In this document: positions 21,023-33,023 of the stretch, one piece after another
How the letters are laid out: every line of letters starts with the position of its first letter
How positions within the stretch are numbered: position 1 is the first letter of the stretch
Source of the DNA: CAJBLF01 sp964613015
GTDB lineage: Bacteria > Patescibacteriota > Gracilibacteria > Absconditabacterales > Absconditicoccaceae
DNA length: 64,000 bases
Reading direction: 5' to 3'
NCBI GenBank assembly: GCA_964613015.1
Contig: CAZTFP010000001.1
Location: 9,609-73,608 of the forward strand
Position numbers and translations under genes: made by a program
Notes under the pieces: generated by a model
What the model was told of the DNA's origin: nothing
The model's input: only the letters and a program-made list of their open reading frames with translations
Databases searched by the model: none

Positions 21023-21622
21023 TTATTTCATTTTATTTAGATAGTTATATCGTATTGTCTTGGCTCAAGATTTATATCATCATTCCATATCAGACCATCA
21101 ATCTCACACAACATATTTATTTTTTGGAGCTCAATATATTTTCTCTAGTTGATTAAATGATGATAAAAAGACATCGGGATGCGGTTTTTTCTTTTCTACT
21201 TCATTTGCACTTGTGCTTGCTGTTACTATTTTTTCTAGATCGAAATATTTGATAAATTTATCTATAAATTCTTTACATGCTCCTGAAGAAAGTCATATTC
21301 TATATTCTTTTTTGTGTAAATACTTCAATATTTCATAAGCGTATGGCATCAGCTCTATCGTTCATTTTTTCAATAAAGAAATAATTATTTTGTCTTTTTG
21401 ACCTACAAAATATTCTATTTCTTCTTTTGTAAAAGTTATATCTTTCTCTCTCAATATCTCTGAAATCCATTCTTGTGGTGTTCTTCCTGCATACTTTACT
21501 CCTATGAGATGTGGCTCGATACTTACTCATTTTGTTTTTAAAAATTCAGCTTCAATCTGTTGGTGAATTTTTTGTGTATCGCTGAGTGTTCCGTCTAGAT
21601 CGAAAACGATATGATCTTTCAT
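21023..21622 (-). CDS. HAD-superfamily phosphatase, beta-phosphoglucomutase-like
   Basis: About 199 aa. Motif I is VFDLDGTLSDT (residues 6-16), a helical cap follows, motif II is IGLSSGA, Lys of motif III is in EKKKPHPDVF, and motif IV is VVGDGWSDMEGGYKSGAKTI. All catalytic positions are intact. Many UGA-Gly codons, including those in motif IV. The closest class is the PGM/phosphoglycolate phosphatase group. It is upstream of the SemiSWEET gene. Confidence 0.85.
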
Positions 21623-21649
21623 ATATTTCTTTATTGCTAAAATACTTGT

Positions 21650-22669
21650 TTAGTTCAAATATTCTGCCTTATTTGCATTGTGTTCATCCAATGTCCTTCC
21701 ATAATGGATATTTCCTTTCATGTCATGAAGATAATATAGATAGTCAGATGTCTGAGGATTTAAAACTGCGTTGATACTTTCTCGTGTCGGATTTGAAATC
21801 GGTGTCGGTGGTAGTCCACGAACTTGTCTTGTATTGTATATATTATTTTTATCACCAATATTTTGTCCTATTACGGTTGGTGTACAATTGGTATATGAAG
21901 TTTTTAATCCATAACATAAGGTGATGTCTGCGTCCAATGCCATACCTATACTTAATCTTTTCAGAAATATTCCTGCTACGGTCCCTTTGTTCGCTACATT
22001 TCTTTCTTCTTTTTCCAAGATACTTGCCAAGATTATACTTTGATATCGGTTTGTTGGATTAGTGACTTTGTCTCGTACTCTGGTATTGAATGTCTCTAGT
22101 TGACTATATACCAATTGATCGATAATATTTTTTGTCTTATCTACATTATAGGTTTCGGGATACAAAAACCCTTCCATGGTTTTTAATTTAGAATTCTGAA
22201 TTCATAATGCAGAATTACTAAGAAATGTATATCTTGCTTGATATTTTGCTATGATAGCTGGATCACTGACGAAGGAAATATATTCTCCTGGTTGAGTATA
22301 TCATTTATTTGCTAATGCTTGATCGATATCATAGATAGATCGTCCTTCCAAAATCGTGAGACGAAGATACTCTTTTTCTGATCCTTTGACTATGTTTTCG
22401 ATGAATTCTTTCTTGGTATAGCTTCCACTGAAGGTATATGATCCTGCTTCGAGCTTGGAAAAATCTATATGGTGATTTTTGATATACAATTTCACGCGAA
22501 TTTTTTCTATGGGGTCTAGTTGATTCAAAATTTTGGAAACATTTTCTCCTTGTTGAATGGTTATCTTTTCGTTGAGGGTGATGTTTTTTGTGAAAAGGTA
22601 GATGAATAGTATAATTAGTATGAACAGTATTCGTCTTCCGAATTTGATTTTTTTCTTTTGTGGTTTCAT
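21650..22669 (-). CDS. mltG: MltG-type endolytic murein transglycosylase
   Basis: About 339 aa. An N-terminal transmembrane helix (residues 10-27) precedes a LysM-like region with ITIQQGENVSKILNQL and the YceG catalytic domain. Its Glu is in IILASILEKEERN, followed by VAGIFLKRLSIGMALDADIT, LPPTPISNP and the C-terminal YYLHDMKGNIHYGRTLDEHN. It cleaves nascent glycan strands at the membrane. Start at ATG 22669 rather than the longer frame to 22726, since MKPQKKK gives a basic N-terminus before the helix. Residues just before LKTMEGFLYPETY are encoded by AT-rich DNA resembling intergenic repeats of this genome. Confidence 0.92.
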
Positions 22670-22698
22670 AATTTTTATAATAAAATAAATGTGCGGTG

Positions 22699-22726
22699 AT
22701 AGTATATATATTGTATTTTTTGTCAA
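22699..22726 (-). promoter_or_regulatory. Candidate promoter of mltG
   Basis: Read leftward: TTGACA at 22726-22721, 16-base spacer, TACTAT at 22704-22699, 30 bases before the chosen ATG. Confidence 0.45.
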
Positions 22727-22838
22727 ATAAAAAATTTTCTTCCTTTTTTAATCTTGAAAAAAAAATAAAATACTTTATGATGATTTCTCACAAATTTTTT
22801 TTAAATTCAAAACTTTTATTTATATAAATTGTATTATT

Positions 22839-25475
22839 ATGTCTTTATTTGGAAGTCATGAAAAAAAGTATGTATACTTTTTTGGAGAAACTAAAGGCCT
22901 TGGGAAAGATATTCTCGGAGGTAAAGGGAAAAACTTATCAGAAATGGTAGAGATGGGATTGCCTATCCCAAGTGGATTTACTATCACAACAGAAACGTGT
23001 GATTTGTATTACAAAAGCAACAAGACGTATCCACAAATAGTATTGGATCAAATTGAAAAAGAACTTCAAAAACTTGAACATGTTATGGACAAAAAGCTTG
23101 GAGATGCTAAAGATCCATTGTTGGTGTCTGTTAGATCTGGAGCTGCTGATTCTATGCCTGGTATGATGGATACTATTTTGAACTTGGGTCTTAATGATGA
23201 ATCCGTACAGGGATTAATTGAAAAGACTGGTAATCCAAGATTTGTACGAGATAGTTATAGAAGATTTTTGCAGATGTTTGGTGATGTGGTTTTGGAAGTT
23301 CCTCACCATGATTTTGAGCATGCATTACAATCTATAAAGGATGCAAAAGGAGTAAAACTTGATACTGAGCTTGATGTGAATGATCTTCAGAAAGTAGTTG
23401 TATTGTATAAAGAAGCAATCAAAACTGCTACAGGAAAAGATTTTCCAAGTAATCCAAGACAACAATTACAAATGTCTATCGATGCAGTATTTGGTTCATG
23501 GAATAATGATAGAGCTATAATATATAGAAAAATAAATGATATCAAAGGATTGCTCGGAACGGCAGTAAATGTCCAGGCAATGGTATTTGGAAACATGGGA
23601 GATACTTCATGAACGGGAGTGTGCTTCACAAGAAATCCATCTACGGGAGAACATAAATTTTACGGAGAATTTTTGATGAATGCTCAAGGAGAAGATGTTG
23701 TGGCTGGTATCAGAACACCATTGGAAATAGCAGAATTGGATAAAGTAATGCCAGACTGTTACAAAGAACTTGTAGAAATTTATCAAGGACTAGAAAAACA
23801 TTATAGAGATATGCAAGATATGGAATTTACTATTCAAGAAGGAAAATTGTATATTCTCCAAACGAGAAATGGAAAAAGAACAGCTGCTGCAGCTATCAAG
23901 ATGGCAGTAGATATGGTGAAAGAATGACTTATAGATGAAAAGGAAGCAGTGCTTAGAGTAAAACCAGAACAACTTGATAGTCTACTTCATAAACAAATAG
24001 ATCCGACTGGAAAGGCTACTGCTGAATTACTTACTAAATGACTTCCTGCTTCGCCAGGAGCTGCAGTTGGACAAATTGTCTTTACTGCACAAGCTGCTCA
24101 TGATCGAGCTGAGGGAGGAAAAAAAGTTGTATTAGTGAGGACAGAAACATCACCAGAAGATATTATCGGAATGCTTGCTGCTCAAGGAATTTTGACAGCG
24201 AGAGGAGGAATGACCTCTCATGCTGCAGTTGTAGCTAGAGGAATGGGAAAAAGTTGTGTAGCTGGAGCTGGAGATATCGTAGTGAGCGAACATGATAAAA
24301 CACTTATCGTTAAAGGAAAGACCTATAATGAAGGAGATGTTATTACTTTGGACTGATCAACAGGAGAAGTATTTGCTGGTGCATTAGCAGTTATGGATCC
24401 AGAACTTAGTGGTGACTTCGGAACGCTCATGACTTGGGCTGATAACTATAGAAAATTACTTGTGAGGACAAATGCTGATACTCCTCATGATGCTGAAGTA
24501 GCAAGAAAATTTGGTGCTCAAGGTATCGGACTCTGTAGAACAGAACATATGTTTTTCGCAGAAGATAGAATAAAAGCAGTCAGAGAAATGATTCTTTCTA
24601 ATGATGTTGATGGAAGAAAAAAAGCACTTGCAAAAATTCTTCCTTTCCAAAAAGAAGATTTCATCTGAATTTTCAAGGCTATGGCTGGATTGCCAGTCAC
24701 TATTAGATTTCTGGATCCACCATTACATGAATTCTTACCTCAAGAAGAAAAAGATATCGTTGAACTTTCTAATGATATGTGAGTAGATCTTGAAGTTTTG
24801 AGAAAAAGAATTGAAGGACTTCATGAATTCAATCCTATGCTTGGACATAGAGGATGTAGATTGGTTATTACGTATCCTGAAATCGCAGAAATGCAAACAG
24901 AAGCAGTTATCTCTGCAGCATGTGAACTCAAAAAAGCGGGTGTCGATGTAAAACCAGAAATCATGATTCCATTGGTAGGATTTAAAACAGAATTAGATTT
25001 CAATACCGAAATCGTAAGAAGAGTAGCCAAAGAGACTATGGAAAAATATGGTGTACAGGTTGATTATAAACTTGGAACTATGATAGAAGTACCTAGATGA
25101 GCAGTAACGGCTGATAAGGTTGCTGAAACAGCAGAATTCTTTTCATTCTGAACAAACGATCTTACTCAGATGACTCTTGGATTCTCAAGAGACGATGCTG
25201 GTTCATTTATCAAAGAATATGTAAATAAAAATATATTTGAAAAAGATCCATTCCAGACATTAGATACTGAAGGTGTTGGTCAACTTGTCCAAATGGCTAT
25301 CGAAAAAGGAAGAAAAACTAGGCCTGATATTAAACTTGGTATCTGTGGAGAACATGGTGGTGATCCTCAATCTATCGCATTCTGTCATAAGGTTGGATTG
25401 AATTATGTTAGCTGTTCACCATTTAGAGTACCTATCGCAAGATTGGCTGCTGCTCATGCTGCACTTAAAGAATAG
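22839..25475 (+). CDS. ppdK: Pyruvate, phosphate dikinase
   Basis: 878 aa, the full family length. Interconverts pyruvate + ATP + Pi with phosphoenolpyruvate + AMP + PPi in the cytoplasm. It shows the ATP-grasp domain with GGKGKNLSEMVEMGLPIPSG, SVRSGAADSMPGMMDT and GDTS-G-TGVCFTRNPSTGE, the swivelling domain with phospho-His in GGMTSHAAVVARGMG, and the PEP/pyruvate barrel with GIGLCRTEHMF, SF-G-TNDLTQ and GEHGGDPQSIAFC. Eight UGA codons fall at expected glycines. In a fermentative CPR-type cell it would link PEP and pyruvate with pyrophosphate economy. A terminator follows. Confidence 0.97.
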
Positions 25476-25518
25476 TATTGGAGAGTGAAGAATTGAACAT
25501 ATATTTTATAAAAAAATC

Positions 25519-25545
25519 GTCGGGACAAATACTCTCGACTTTTTT
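25519..25545 (+). terminator. Terminator of ppdK
   Basis: Stem GTCGGGA / TCTCGAC (one G:U) with a 7-base loop and a following T run. Confidence 0.8.
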
Positions 25546-25608
25546 ATTGTATTTTTTGTTTGAAAATATATTGTTTTCCTGTATTTTACTTTTTTTATTG
25601 TCTTTATT

Positions 25609-26196
25609 ATGGATATTAAAAAAATTTATTTTTCTCGTGAATGAAGGTTATCAAGAGCCAAATTCTTTTGGTATTTGTTGCTTGTTGGTATAGCTATTTC
25701 TTTGGTTAATTATCTTTTGGGAAAAATATTACCTGATGTTGTGTATGTCATTGTTTCGACTTTATTGTGACTTGCAATTTTATTTTTTTTCTATCCCGCT
25801 CTCATTTACAAAAGACAGCATGATCGTAATAAAGATGGAAAAATCAAAGTAATGTGGATTTGGATAGTTTTCGGTGTCAGTTATCTTCTTTCTTTTGTCT
25901 CTAGTACTATCAATATTACTTCTCTTATTCCTATACAAACAGAAGCACAACAACTTGTCCAACAACTTAAAAGCGCTACAACTACCTGAGAACAAGCAAA
26001 AATTTCTCAAGATATGTTATCTTTACAACAACAAGCAGTTTCTCAGGTATTTACTCCAATAAATATTTCTCTTTATATAGCTATGATTATATTTTCTATC
26101 TGGTCTCTCGTATTGTTACGACCTCTTATATTCTTCGTTGGAACTTCATGAAAAAATCAGTATGATCATGATCCATTAGAAAAAAAGAAAAAATAA
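25609..26196 (+). CDS. DUF805-like membrane protein
   Basis: About 195 aa with four hydrophobic segments. The N-terminus FSREGRLSRAKFWYLLL matches the 'F.GR.sR.efW' opening of DUF805 proteins, and PALIYKRQHDRNKDGK corresponds to their R/H/D-rich loop. An inserted Gln/Ala-rich stretch (IQTEAQQLVQQLKSAT) separates helices 3 and 4. Function of the family is unknown. Four UGA-Gly codons, including the one in SRE-G-RLSR. Single gene between the ppdK terminator and the converging HsmA-like gene. Confidence 0.7.
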
Positions 26197-26275
26197 TCTG
26201 TATACATATATCTTAAAAGGTGTTTCATGGCCTATCAAATGGATCCGATATGAATTTTTTTTGATTTTAAAAAAA

Positions 26276-26294
26276 GTTGGGAGAATTCCCCCAA
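26276..26294 (-). terminator. Terminator of the HsmA-like gene
   Basis: GTTGGG / CCCAAC hairpin followed, in the leftward direction, by a seven-base T run. Confidence 0.75.
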
Positions 26295-26359
26295 CACATG
26301 TATTATTTCAATAATATGCCTATAATAATCCCGCTTATAAAAGCAGTTAGCCATATGCT

Positions 26360-26671
26360 CTAAGCTACTATTGAAAATCTAGTAAAATATTCTTCATATT
26401 TGCCGATTTTCTGGATACTCAATATTGCCCAGATTAAATGTATTAACATTATTGCCAAAGCAACATATCCGACTCCTGAATGGATGGTGAGATGAAATTT
26501 TGTTTTGGAAATCACAAACATCATAAATGTGCCGATAGTATCACATATGAATCCCAAAGCAAACATACCTATCATCCAAATCAGTAATGTCTTTTTACGT
26601 CGTTCTGTCCATACAGCAATGGTATAACAAATCAATGCAATTACTATGAAAAAAGCGCCTATGTGTAACAT
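26360..26671 (-). CDS. HsmA (TIGR03987) family four-helix membrane protein
   Basis: 103 aa. Four membrane helices are visible: GAFFIVIALICYTIAVW, then ERRKK and LIWMIGMFALGFICDTIGTFMM, and a third pair around VGYVALAIMLIHLIWAIL. The CDTIGT segment and the charged ER loop match the TIGR03987/HsmA family as I remember it. Physiological role is not established. No UGA-Gly codon; ends at UAG. A separate cistron with its own promoter and terminator. Confidence 0.65.
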   Translation of the reverse strand: MLHIGAFFIVIALICYTIAVWTERRKKTLLIWMIGMFALGFICDTIGTFMMFVISKTKFHLTIHSGVGYVALAIMLIHLIWAILSIQKIGKYEEYFTRFSIVA

Positions 26672-26693
26672 ATTTATCTCTTTTATTTTTTAG

Positions 26694-26721
26694 TTTATAC
26701 TTTTTATTTAAATAAAGTCAA
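26694..26721 (-). promoter_or_regulatory. Candidate promoter of the HsmA-like gene
   Basis: Read leftward: TTGACT at 26721-26716, 16-base spacer, TATAAA at 26699-26694, 22 bases before the ATG. Confidence 0.6.
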
Positions 26722-26773
26722 GTTTTGAAATTTAAAAAAAACTTCATCCACAATACGGGACGAAGTCGTTCAT

Positions 26774-27334
26774 TTACTGAAACAATGGTTCGCAAATGTT
26801 TTTTCCATGATTTTTAACGAAGTTTTTTGTTTCGAGCACAATATCTTCGATCATGCGATTATGGAATTCTCCCATGTGCTTTTTCTCTTTGATTTCTTTA
26901 AAATGTTTCAAAGATAATGCACTTCTGTTAAACTCCGAACTTACGTAAATAGACGTCTCTGTAGGTGTAAAATGGATTGTTTTTCCTATTTTGAACCTTT
27001 TTACTACAGCTTGATTTGAAATAAAAGAATGATGTTTTTGCGCTTTGTAATGGTCTCTGCCACAAATTTTTATCGTAGCATAAAAACGACCAAATTTAGC
27101 GAACAAATCAGGATTTTCTGTCTTTAATCCTTCCTTTATTTTCGTCAACTTTTTCATGTGTTTGTCCTGGAAATGTGTCACCAAAACCACCATTTCAAGG
27201 ATCGCTTTCGAATAGTCTTTGTCTTTTGCACTTTCGCTTATGAGCGTATTCATGCTTTTTTGAAAGTTGGTAATTGACCCTTTTGATCTGCATAGTTTTT
27301 GAAGTGCAGCTTCTGATTTTTTTTTATTTGCCAT
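26774..27334 (-). CDS. Hypothetical basic protein
   Basis: 186 aa; not recognised. It is very Lys-rich and soluble, with helices such as KSMNTLISESAKDKDYSKAI and a His/Lys-rich middle (CGRDHYKAQKHHSF). No signal or membrane segment. No UGA-Gly codon, but it has few glycines. It overlaps nothing, and a TTGACA-like box at 27378-27383 may belong to its promoter. Nucleic-acid binding is possible from composition only. Confidence 0.6.
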   Translation of the reverse strand: MANKKKSEAALQKLCRSKGSITNFQKSMNTLISESAKDKDYSKAILEMVVLVTHFQDKHMKKLTKIKEGLKTENPDLFAKFGRFYATIKICGRDHYKAQKHHSFISNQAVVKRFKIGKTIHFTPTETSIYVSSEFNRSALSLKHFKEIKEKKHMGEFHNRMIEDIVLETKNFVKNHGKNICEPLFQ

Positions 27335-27454
27335 GGGTTTTTATTTTTGACTCTATAAATAAATAAATGCTTACAAATGTCAAGTTATGTTTTTTGCACC
27401 TGGATTCAAAATCTGTATGCTTTCACTATTTCCAGCTTTTATTATGTCTTAATT

Positions 27455-28222
27455 ATGTGAACGTATCTTGGACAAAACTTTCTTATTGATGCCAAAATCA
27501 GAAGCTATATCGCTGACAAGATTTTATCATTGTATCATGCAACATGATGTGAAGCTTTGATAGAAATATGACCTGGAAAGGGTTCGATAACCAAACTTAT
27601 TCAAACTATTTCTGACTATTTTTTCGTAGTAGATATGGATCCGACATTTTATGATAACGGACAACTCATGATTGATAACGGAGAATTTATTTTAAGTGAT
27701 ATCTTAGAGCTGGATGTAGAAAATATGTTACAAGAAAAAAATCTTATCCCAGAAAAAACTTTAGTTGTCGGAAATTTACCGTACTATATCACTTCACCGA
27801 TTTTGAGAAAATTTTTTGCTGCTCAGAAATTCGCTTGATGAATATTTATGGTACAAGATGAAGTAGGTCTCAAGCTCAAGAGTGATGCTAAGAAAAAATC
27901 ATATTTACGACGATTACTCAATTACTCATGTGATGTTACCTATTTGAAATGAGTACCAGCCAAATGTTTCAAGCCCATACCAAAAGTGAAAAGTTGTCTT
28001 ATTCAATTGACTATTAAACCAGAACAACCAAAAATTTATTTTGAAAAGCTTGTCGAATTCTTGGAATTGTTTGCGCCGTTTAGTAGAAAAACGTTGGGGG
28101 CAATCCAAAAAATGATTAAGAAAAAATCAGATATATCTTTTGATATTCCGATGCTATTATCTTCCAAAAGACTAGAGGAATTGACTTGGGATGATTTGAC
28201 TACTATACTTTATAGAAATTAG
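27455..28222 (+). CDS. rsmA: 16S rRNA dimethyladenosine transferase KsgA/RsmA
   Basis: 255 aa. SAM-dependent methyltransferase that dimethylates two adjacent adenines near the 3' end of 16S rRNA. Landmarks: YLGQNFLIDAKI at the N-terminus, motif I IEIGPGKGSITKLI, and motif IV NLPYYITSPIL. A family-typical C-terminal helical part contains AKCFKPIPKVKSCLIQL and FSRKTLGAIQKMI. Seven or more UGA-Gly codons, including IEI-G-PGKGS at an invariant position. Starts with ATG followed directly by a UGA-Gly codon. Confidence 0.95.
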
Positions 28223-28300
28223 TAAAGTCTTGCAAATTTGCTCATATTGGCTATATACTTTTTTACCTGTTATCAATCTTTTACTGTTTTATTATATGTT

Positions 28301-28756
28301 ATGAATGTTCTCGTCTATAACGGTGAAAAATTTCAGAGAAGTAAACTATGGTATCTGATTTTTGCAGTAATTTTTGCGAGTGTTTTTGTCCTCTCTATTC
28401 TCAATAATAATATTGTCGGAGCAGTATTGATTTTCTTTTTGTTGGGATGATATTTTTATTATTCTACTATCAATAACCAAGTCGTTAAAATCACTATAGA
28501 TAAACAACAAATCGTCATAGGAAACAAAACTTATTTGCGGAATCTATTTGTATGATATGTGGTAGAACTTTCTCCTGATCAGCAACAAATAAAAAATATT
28601 GTTTTTATTACTCCCAAATCCCATATTATTTATACTTTTGATGATTCACTTGAACATATAAAATCGTTCCTTATAGAACTTGATGCATATTTACCTATGC
28701 TTTCTGATTTTCATCAATCTTCTTTTGAAAAATTATCTAGAAAAGCAAAACTTTAA
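28301..28756 (+). CDS. Two-helix membrane protein with C-terminal PH-like domain (CPR-type)
   Basis: About 151 aa from ATG 28301; TTG 28238 would add a hydrophobic leader. Two transmembrane helices (SKLWYLIFAVIFASVFVLSIL and VGAVLIFFLLG-G-YFYY) precede a beta-rich domain with QVVKITIDKQQIVIGNKTY and IVFITPKSHIIYTF. This 2TM plus PH-like layout is a recurrent CPR family of unknown role. Two UGA-Gly codons. It follows rsmA by 78 bases, probably co-transcribed. Confidence 0.65.
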
Positions 28757-28801
28757 AAGAATACAAAATACAGAAAATAATTTATTTTCAAATGTTATGT
28801 T

Positions 28802-29221
28802 ATGAATCAAAAGATATCTGATAGAACGTTTGATTTTGCTGTAAAAATAAGCAAATATCAAGTTTATTTGAAAGAAAAGAAGTGCTATGAAATTGCATCA
28901 CAGCTATTTAAGTCATGAACAAGTGTTTGAGCAAACATTTCAGAAGCTCAATCTAGTGTCAGTAAAAAAGATTTTATAAATAAAATGAATATATCATTAA
29001 AGGAAGGTAGAAAAACGGTATTTCGGTTGAAATTACTTGAGCAATGATTTGAAGAATCCAATGAAGAATTACAAAAAGAATGCGAAGAAATAATAAAAAT
29101 TCTTATTGTTGTTATAAAAAATACTAAAAATAATTTAAGAAAATACATTTATAAATTGTTTGTTTTTCTGAATTTCACACTTTACATTCTGAATTCGTTT
29201 AAAAATGGTTTCATCACATAA
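28802..29221 (+). CDS. Four helix bundle protein (23S rRNA IVS-type family)
   Basis: 139 aa. Core matches the four-helix-bundle family often encoded in 23S intervening sequences: ISDRTFDFAVKISKYQ, SQLFKSGTSVGANISEAQSS, DFINKMNISLKEGRKT and a last helix with CEEIIKILIVVIKNTK. The function is unknown. Three or more UGA-Gly codons, one in KS-G-TSVGANI. The last 25 residues, encoded by an AT-rich repeat-like stretch, extend past the usual end and overlap the flippase start by 17 bases. Confidence 0.82.
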
Positions 29222-30806
29222 ATTAGTCATAAAAGATGCAGCTTGGCAGTTGTTTGGTAGAATTGTCAGTGCATTATTCGGCTTCATTACTATCAAAATC
29301 ATGACTCCCTATCTTGGACCTTTGAGATACGGAGATTATTCTACGATATTGAAATATTTTGCTATATGGACCGCATTAGCAGATTTGTGATTATACGTAC
29401 TTGCCGTCAAGAGACTCGGTGAAATGAAAGAAAAAATAGATAAAACACTTACAACCCCAGAGCTTTGAACTAGTCCTGTATATCATGAGCTGAAAACAGA
29501 ATATGGTAAATTTATATGAGCTAGGGTGATTATTATGTCGGCAATTTATTTTATTGCTATTGTGATTGCCTATCTTTTGCCTGTATATACATCTAATCCG
29601 TATTTGGTTTGGTGATTACCATTTGGATTGATTTTTTCTGCAAGCTTTATGTTTGCTGGTGTACAACAACTTCCATTGCAGATTTTTTGGAGGATGGATC
29701 AATTGAGTCGAACATTGATAACGGCTAGACTTTCGCAGATAGCTATCTTGGTTCCTGTAGTATATTTCTTTTTTAGACACGTAACTTTCAATGGTAGTTC
29801 AGTTTCTATCATTGCGTTCTGTCTTATTATGTTTTCTGTAGTAGCTAGTTCTGTCGGACAAAATTTTGAAATACATTTTAGAGCCAAGAGAATTTTGCCG
29901 CTCAAAATACGTTTTGACTGGAAATTTACTAAGGCGCTGATTATAAGAAATCGGCAATATGGAGTTTCCTATTACCTTAGTAGCTTCCATACTTTGATTG
30001 TACTTTTGTTTCTTGGATGGTTTTTCCCAACGGTTAGCGGTCACGATTATGCTTGAATGTGGGCGTTATCGTTGTCATTGATAGAAATATTATTGATTAT
30101 ACCTTCTGCATTGGGAAATAGTTTGTTACATAAAATATCCCATTATTCCTTGATAAGCAAGCGTAAAAGTATGGGTAATCTTCTCGTCATGATGGTCTGG
30201 ATTTGAGGTGCAGTTGCTATGAATTTCTGGATATTTTCTTATCGGATTATCCGTGTAGTTTCTGGAAAAGCGTTTATTTGAACATTTGATTCCTTAACTT
30301 CATGGTGATCTAACCAGGTACTTCCTTTCCTCTGAATTATTCTTTTCCGAAGTTTTATCAAACAAGTATATAATTATCTTTTCGTTGCCGTGGAAAAACA
30401 AAATGTACTGTTACCGATTAATCTCGTCGGTGTGGCATTATGAATTCCATTATGAATTTTTTTGATTCCTAAATATTGATTATTCGGTGGCGCGATAACC
30501 CAGCTCTTCATAGAATTTATGTTTATGATCGGAGCGGTATGGATCGGAAGTAGAAAAAAAGTGCAGCCAATATTCTCTCGATCAAAAATGTTTTTATTGT
30601 TGGGTATCGTAATATTTATAGCGATATGATGATATATCATTAATTTTTTCTGGGTTCATTCATTCTTGATGTTTTTTGTCGTAGCTATTCTACTTAATGC
30701 CTTGTTGGTTGCTCTTTCTTGGCGTTCTATCAAAAAAATTGCCAAAGGATTAACGGTTGCGGTCGAAGAAACTGTCGAAGAAACAAATCCAGAAATATCA
30801 TATTAA
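29205..30806 (+). CDS. Polysaccharide flippase-like (MATE/Wzx fold) membrane protein
   Basis: 533 aa with twelve or more hydrophobic segments. The start KLVIKDAAWQLFGRIVSALFGFITIKIMTP matches the first helix of polysaccharide-transport (Wzx/RfbX) and MurJ-like proteins. It would flip a lipid-linked glycan across the membrane. No glycosyltransferase genes are adjacent. Very rich in UGA-Gly codons. The cytoplasmic tail ends in an acidic segment. MurJ itself is less likely, since its conserved Arg/Asp cavity pattern is not apparent. Confidence 0.72.
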
Positions 30807-30848
30807 TAGTATATATTTTCATTGAAAACTAGTAATTATTTTTTTGCC

Positions 30849-32906
30849 TTACACAACGAGTGACAATGATAGTAGTTTTCAATCTTCTTCTGGAATTTCA
30901 TCTATTTTTACATGTATTGTACTTCATTTTTTATATCCTTTTAATAGGTTTTTATCTTCTACTTTTATTCTTCCTTTTATTGTTTCCTTACTGTCTAATG
31001 TACCAAATGCTATTTTGTTTTGGGGATCATTATTAATTATTGCTGTATATTTTTTTCCTATTTTTAGATCTTTCTTTGTGAGCTCAGGCAAGAATAGTTT
31101 ACATTTTGAACTAAAATCGTGTTCATTTATTTGCTCTTCTTTTTTTGTTTGTATAGTACTAAGACGTTTGATGATATCTTTTTTTAATGTACTGTTTTCT
31201 GTACTAAATTTTTGAAAAAGTTTTTCCAAGTCTTCTTCTGTGGGATTATTAATGATGAGAAAATGTCCATCTGTAGGAAATCATTCTATCGTTACGGGAA
31301 ATTTTTTTGGACTATAAATATAGATATTACCTCTTTCTGCTTTGATATTAAAAAATCCATATCCGTTGTATCATGAAGTTTGAGGACCATCCTGAATTCT
31401 ATTTTCAGGTTTTTCTTCTATTTCTACAATAAATTTTGTATTTCCATAGACCAATTCTTTTCCCGAATCTTTTATTTTCTCAAAATTATCAATATTTTTT
31501 TCTATTCTTTCTTTATGTTTTTCGGATATTTCTTGGAGTAATATATCACTTTTTCTACCATCTCTCGTTATTGTTTTTGTTTTCTTCATATACCATTCTG
31601 GTAGTTTTTCGAATCCACTGTGTTCTGAATTTTTGAAATACTCAAAAATATCTTCTATGTTCATGCTACGATAGAGTCCAAATACTGTCTGATAATTGTG
31701 TTTGTAATCGATACTACTTATTTGATAATCCATACTATCTACTGTATTTACAAAATTTACAAATCTTTCTATTTGTGGTAACTGTTCTTTGTCGATTGCT
31801 CAGAGTTCTTTTGCTATTTTGAAAATCATTTGCGTTGTAGAACTCGGTCTATTTGTTAAAATTGCTTTATTTGACCCATCAGTATGTTCACTGACAATTA
31901 TCTTTTTCTTTTTTATTTCCTCTCATTTTTTATTTATTCCTACTGTTTTATCTTTTATTTCTATTCCATTTGTTGTCTCTCCTACATCCCAAAATACTCA
32001 ACTATCGATGTTTTTTATATCATCATGGCTTGTTTCATAGATTTTGTTTTCTAATTTTATACCAAACTTATCAAGTAAAAACATTAATGATGATTTATCG
32101 ATATCGTTTTCTCTATGTACATAATGTTTTTCTTGATTGAGATATTTTTTGATTACTTGTGCAAAATGTTCTTTATAGTTTTCTATTTTTTCTACTGGTT
32201 TTCATTTGTTTCGTTCTGATTCTTTGCTTCTTACAAATTTAAAAAATTTTTGGATATATTCTGATGAAAGTTGTTCTTTTGATTCATTAAAAAATTTCAT
32301 TGCTGTCTGAATTTTTTTTGCTTTTATAAAACTATTATCATTTTTTTTGATATAATTTCCTATCTCTTCAATGATATTGTCAGGATATATTTTTCTTATA
32401 ACATCCCCCTGTACATCAATCATTATACTATCTCCATACTGTATTTCTTCTAAAAAATCTCCTTTTAGCGTATCTTCCTTTTTTTTCTTTTTCATCATTT
32501 GCTCGTTACTTATTACTATTTTTTTTTGATATGTTCCTCCTACTATTCTACATATAATACCATCTTTCTCTTTTTTGATTACATCTATTTTGTAGAGCCC
32601 ATTATATGCTTTATCTTTTTTAATAGTATCTTTTATAATCTCAAAGAGATAATTGTTTGCTATTTTATTGTTATCTTCAGTATCTTTCAAATTTAAGAAA
32701 AGAATTTTTAAAAATTTTTGTTTATTTTCTTGTTGAGCTGATATTGCTTCTTTTCCCTCTTTTTTTGCTTTCATTTCTCTTGCTATTTCTTCCTTGGTTT
32801 TTCTTTGAACAGAAGAAAGTGTGCTTGACCTAATTTTTTTGTTTAAATAACCAAAATCTTCTGATGAAGCAATCTTTTGTCCTTTTTTTTCTTTAGTGTC
32901 TGCCAT
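30849..32906 (-). CDS. Large hypothetical protein, charged
   Basis: 685 aa, not recognised. An N-terminal Lys/Glu-rich helical region (residues 1-80) is followed by strand-rich segments (GIICRIVGGTYQKKIVIS; GDSIMIDVQGDVIRKIYP), a central part with VFWDVGETTNG and KIIVSEHTDGSNKAILT, and a C-terminal region with YNGYGFFNIKAERGNIYIYSP. The central Asp-rich/His part is faintly like DHH-type phosphoesterases, but no DHH motif is seen, so I assign nothing. No signal peptide. Six or more UGA-Gly codons. Divergent from tsaD, 117 bases apart. Size and style resemble the proteins at 47070 and 60723. Confidence 0.6.
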
Positions 32907-33023
32907 ATTTTTCTTTACATTATAAATGATATGTGTATATTATATCTCAATTATATTCCTAACTGTGTAAAAAAGCAAATTCCTGAAGAGGAATTTATCT
33001 ATAATTTATTCTTATATACGTAT

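Noticed and set aside
23610..25160. Apparent stop codons in ppdK suggesting a pseudogene
   Set aside because: All are UGA at conserved glycines; the gene is intact in table 25.
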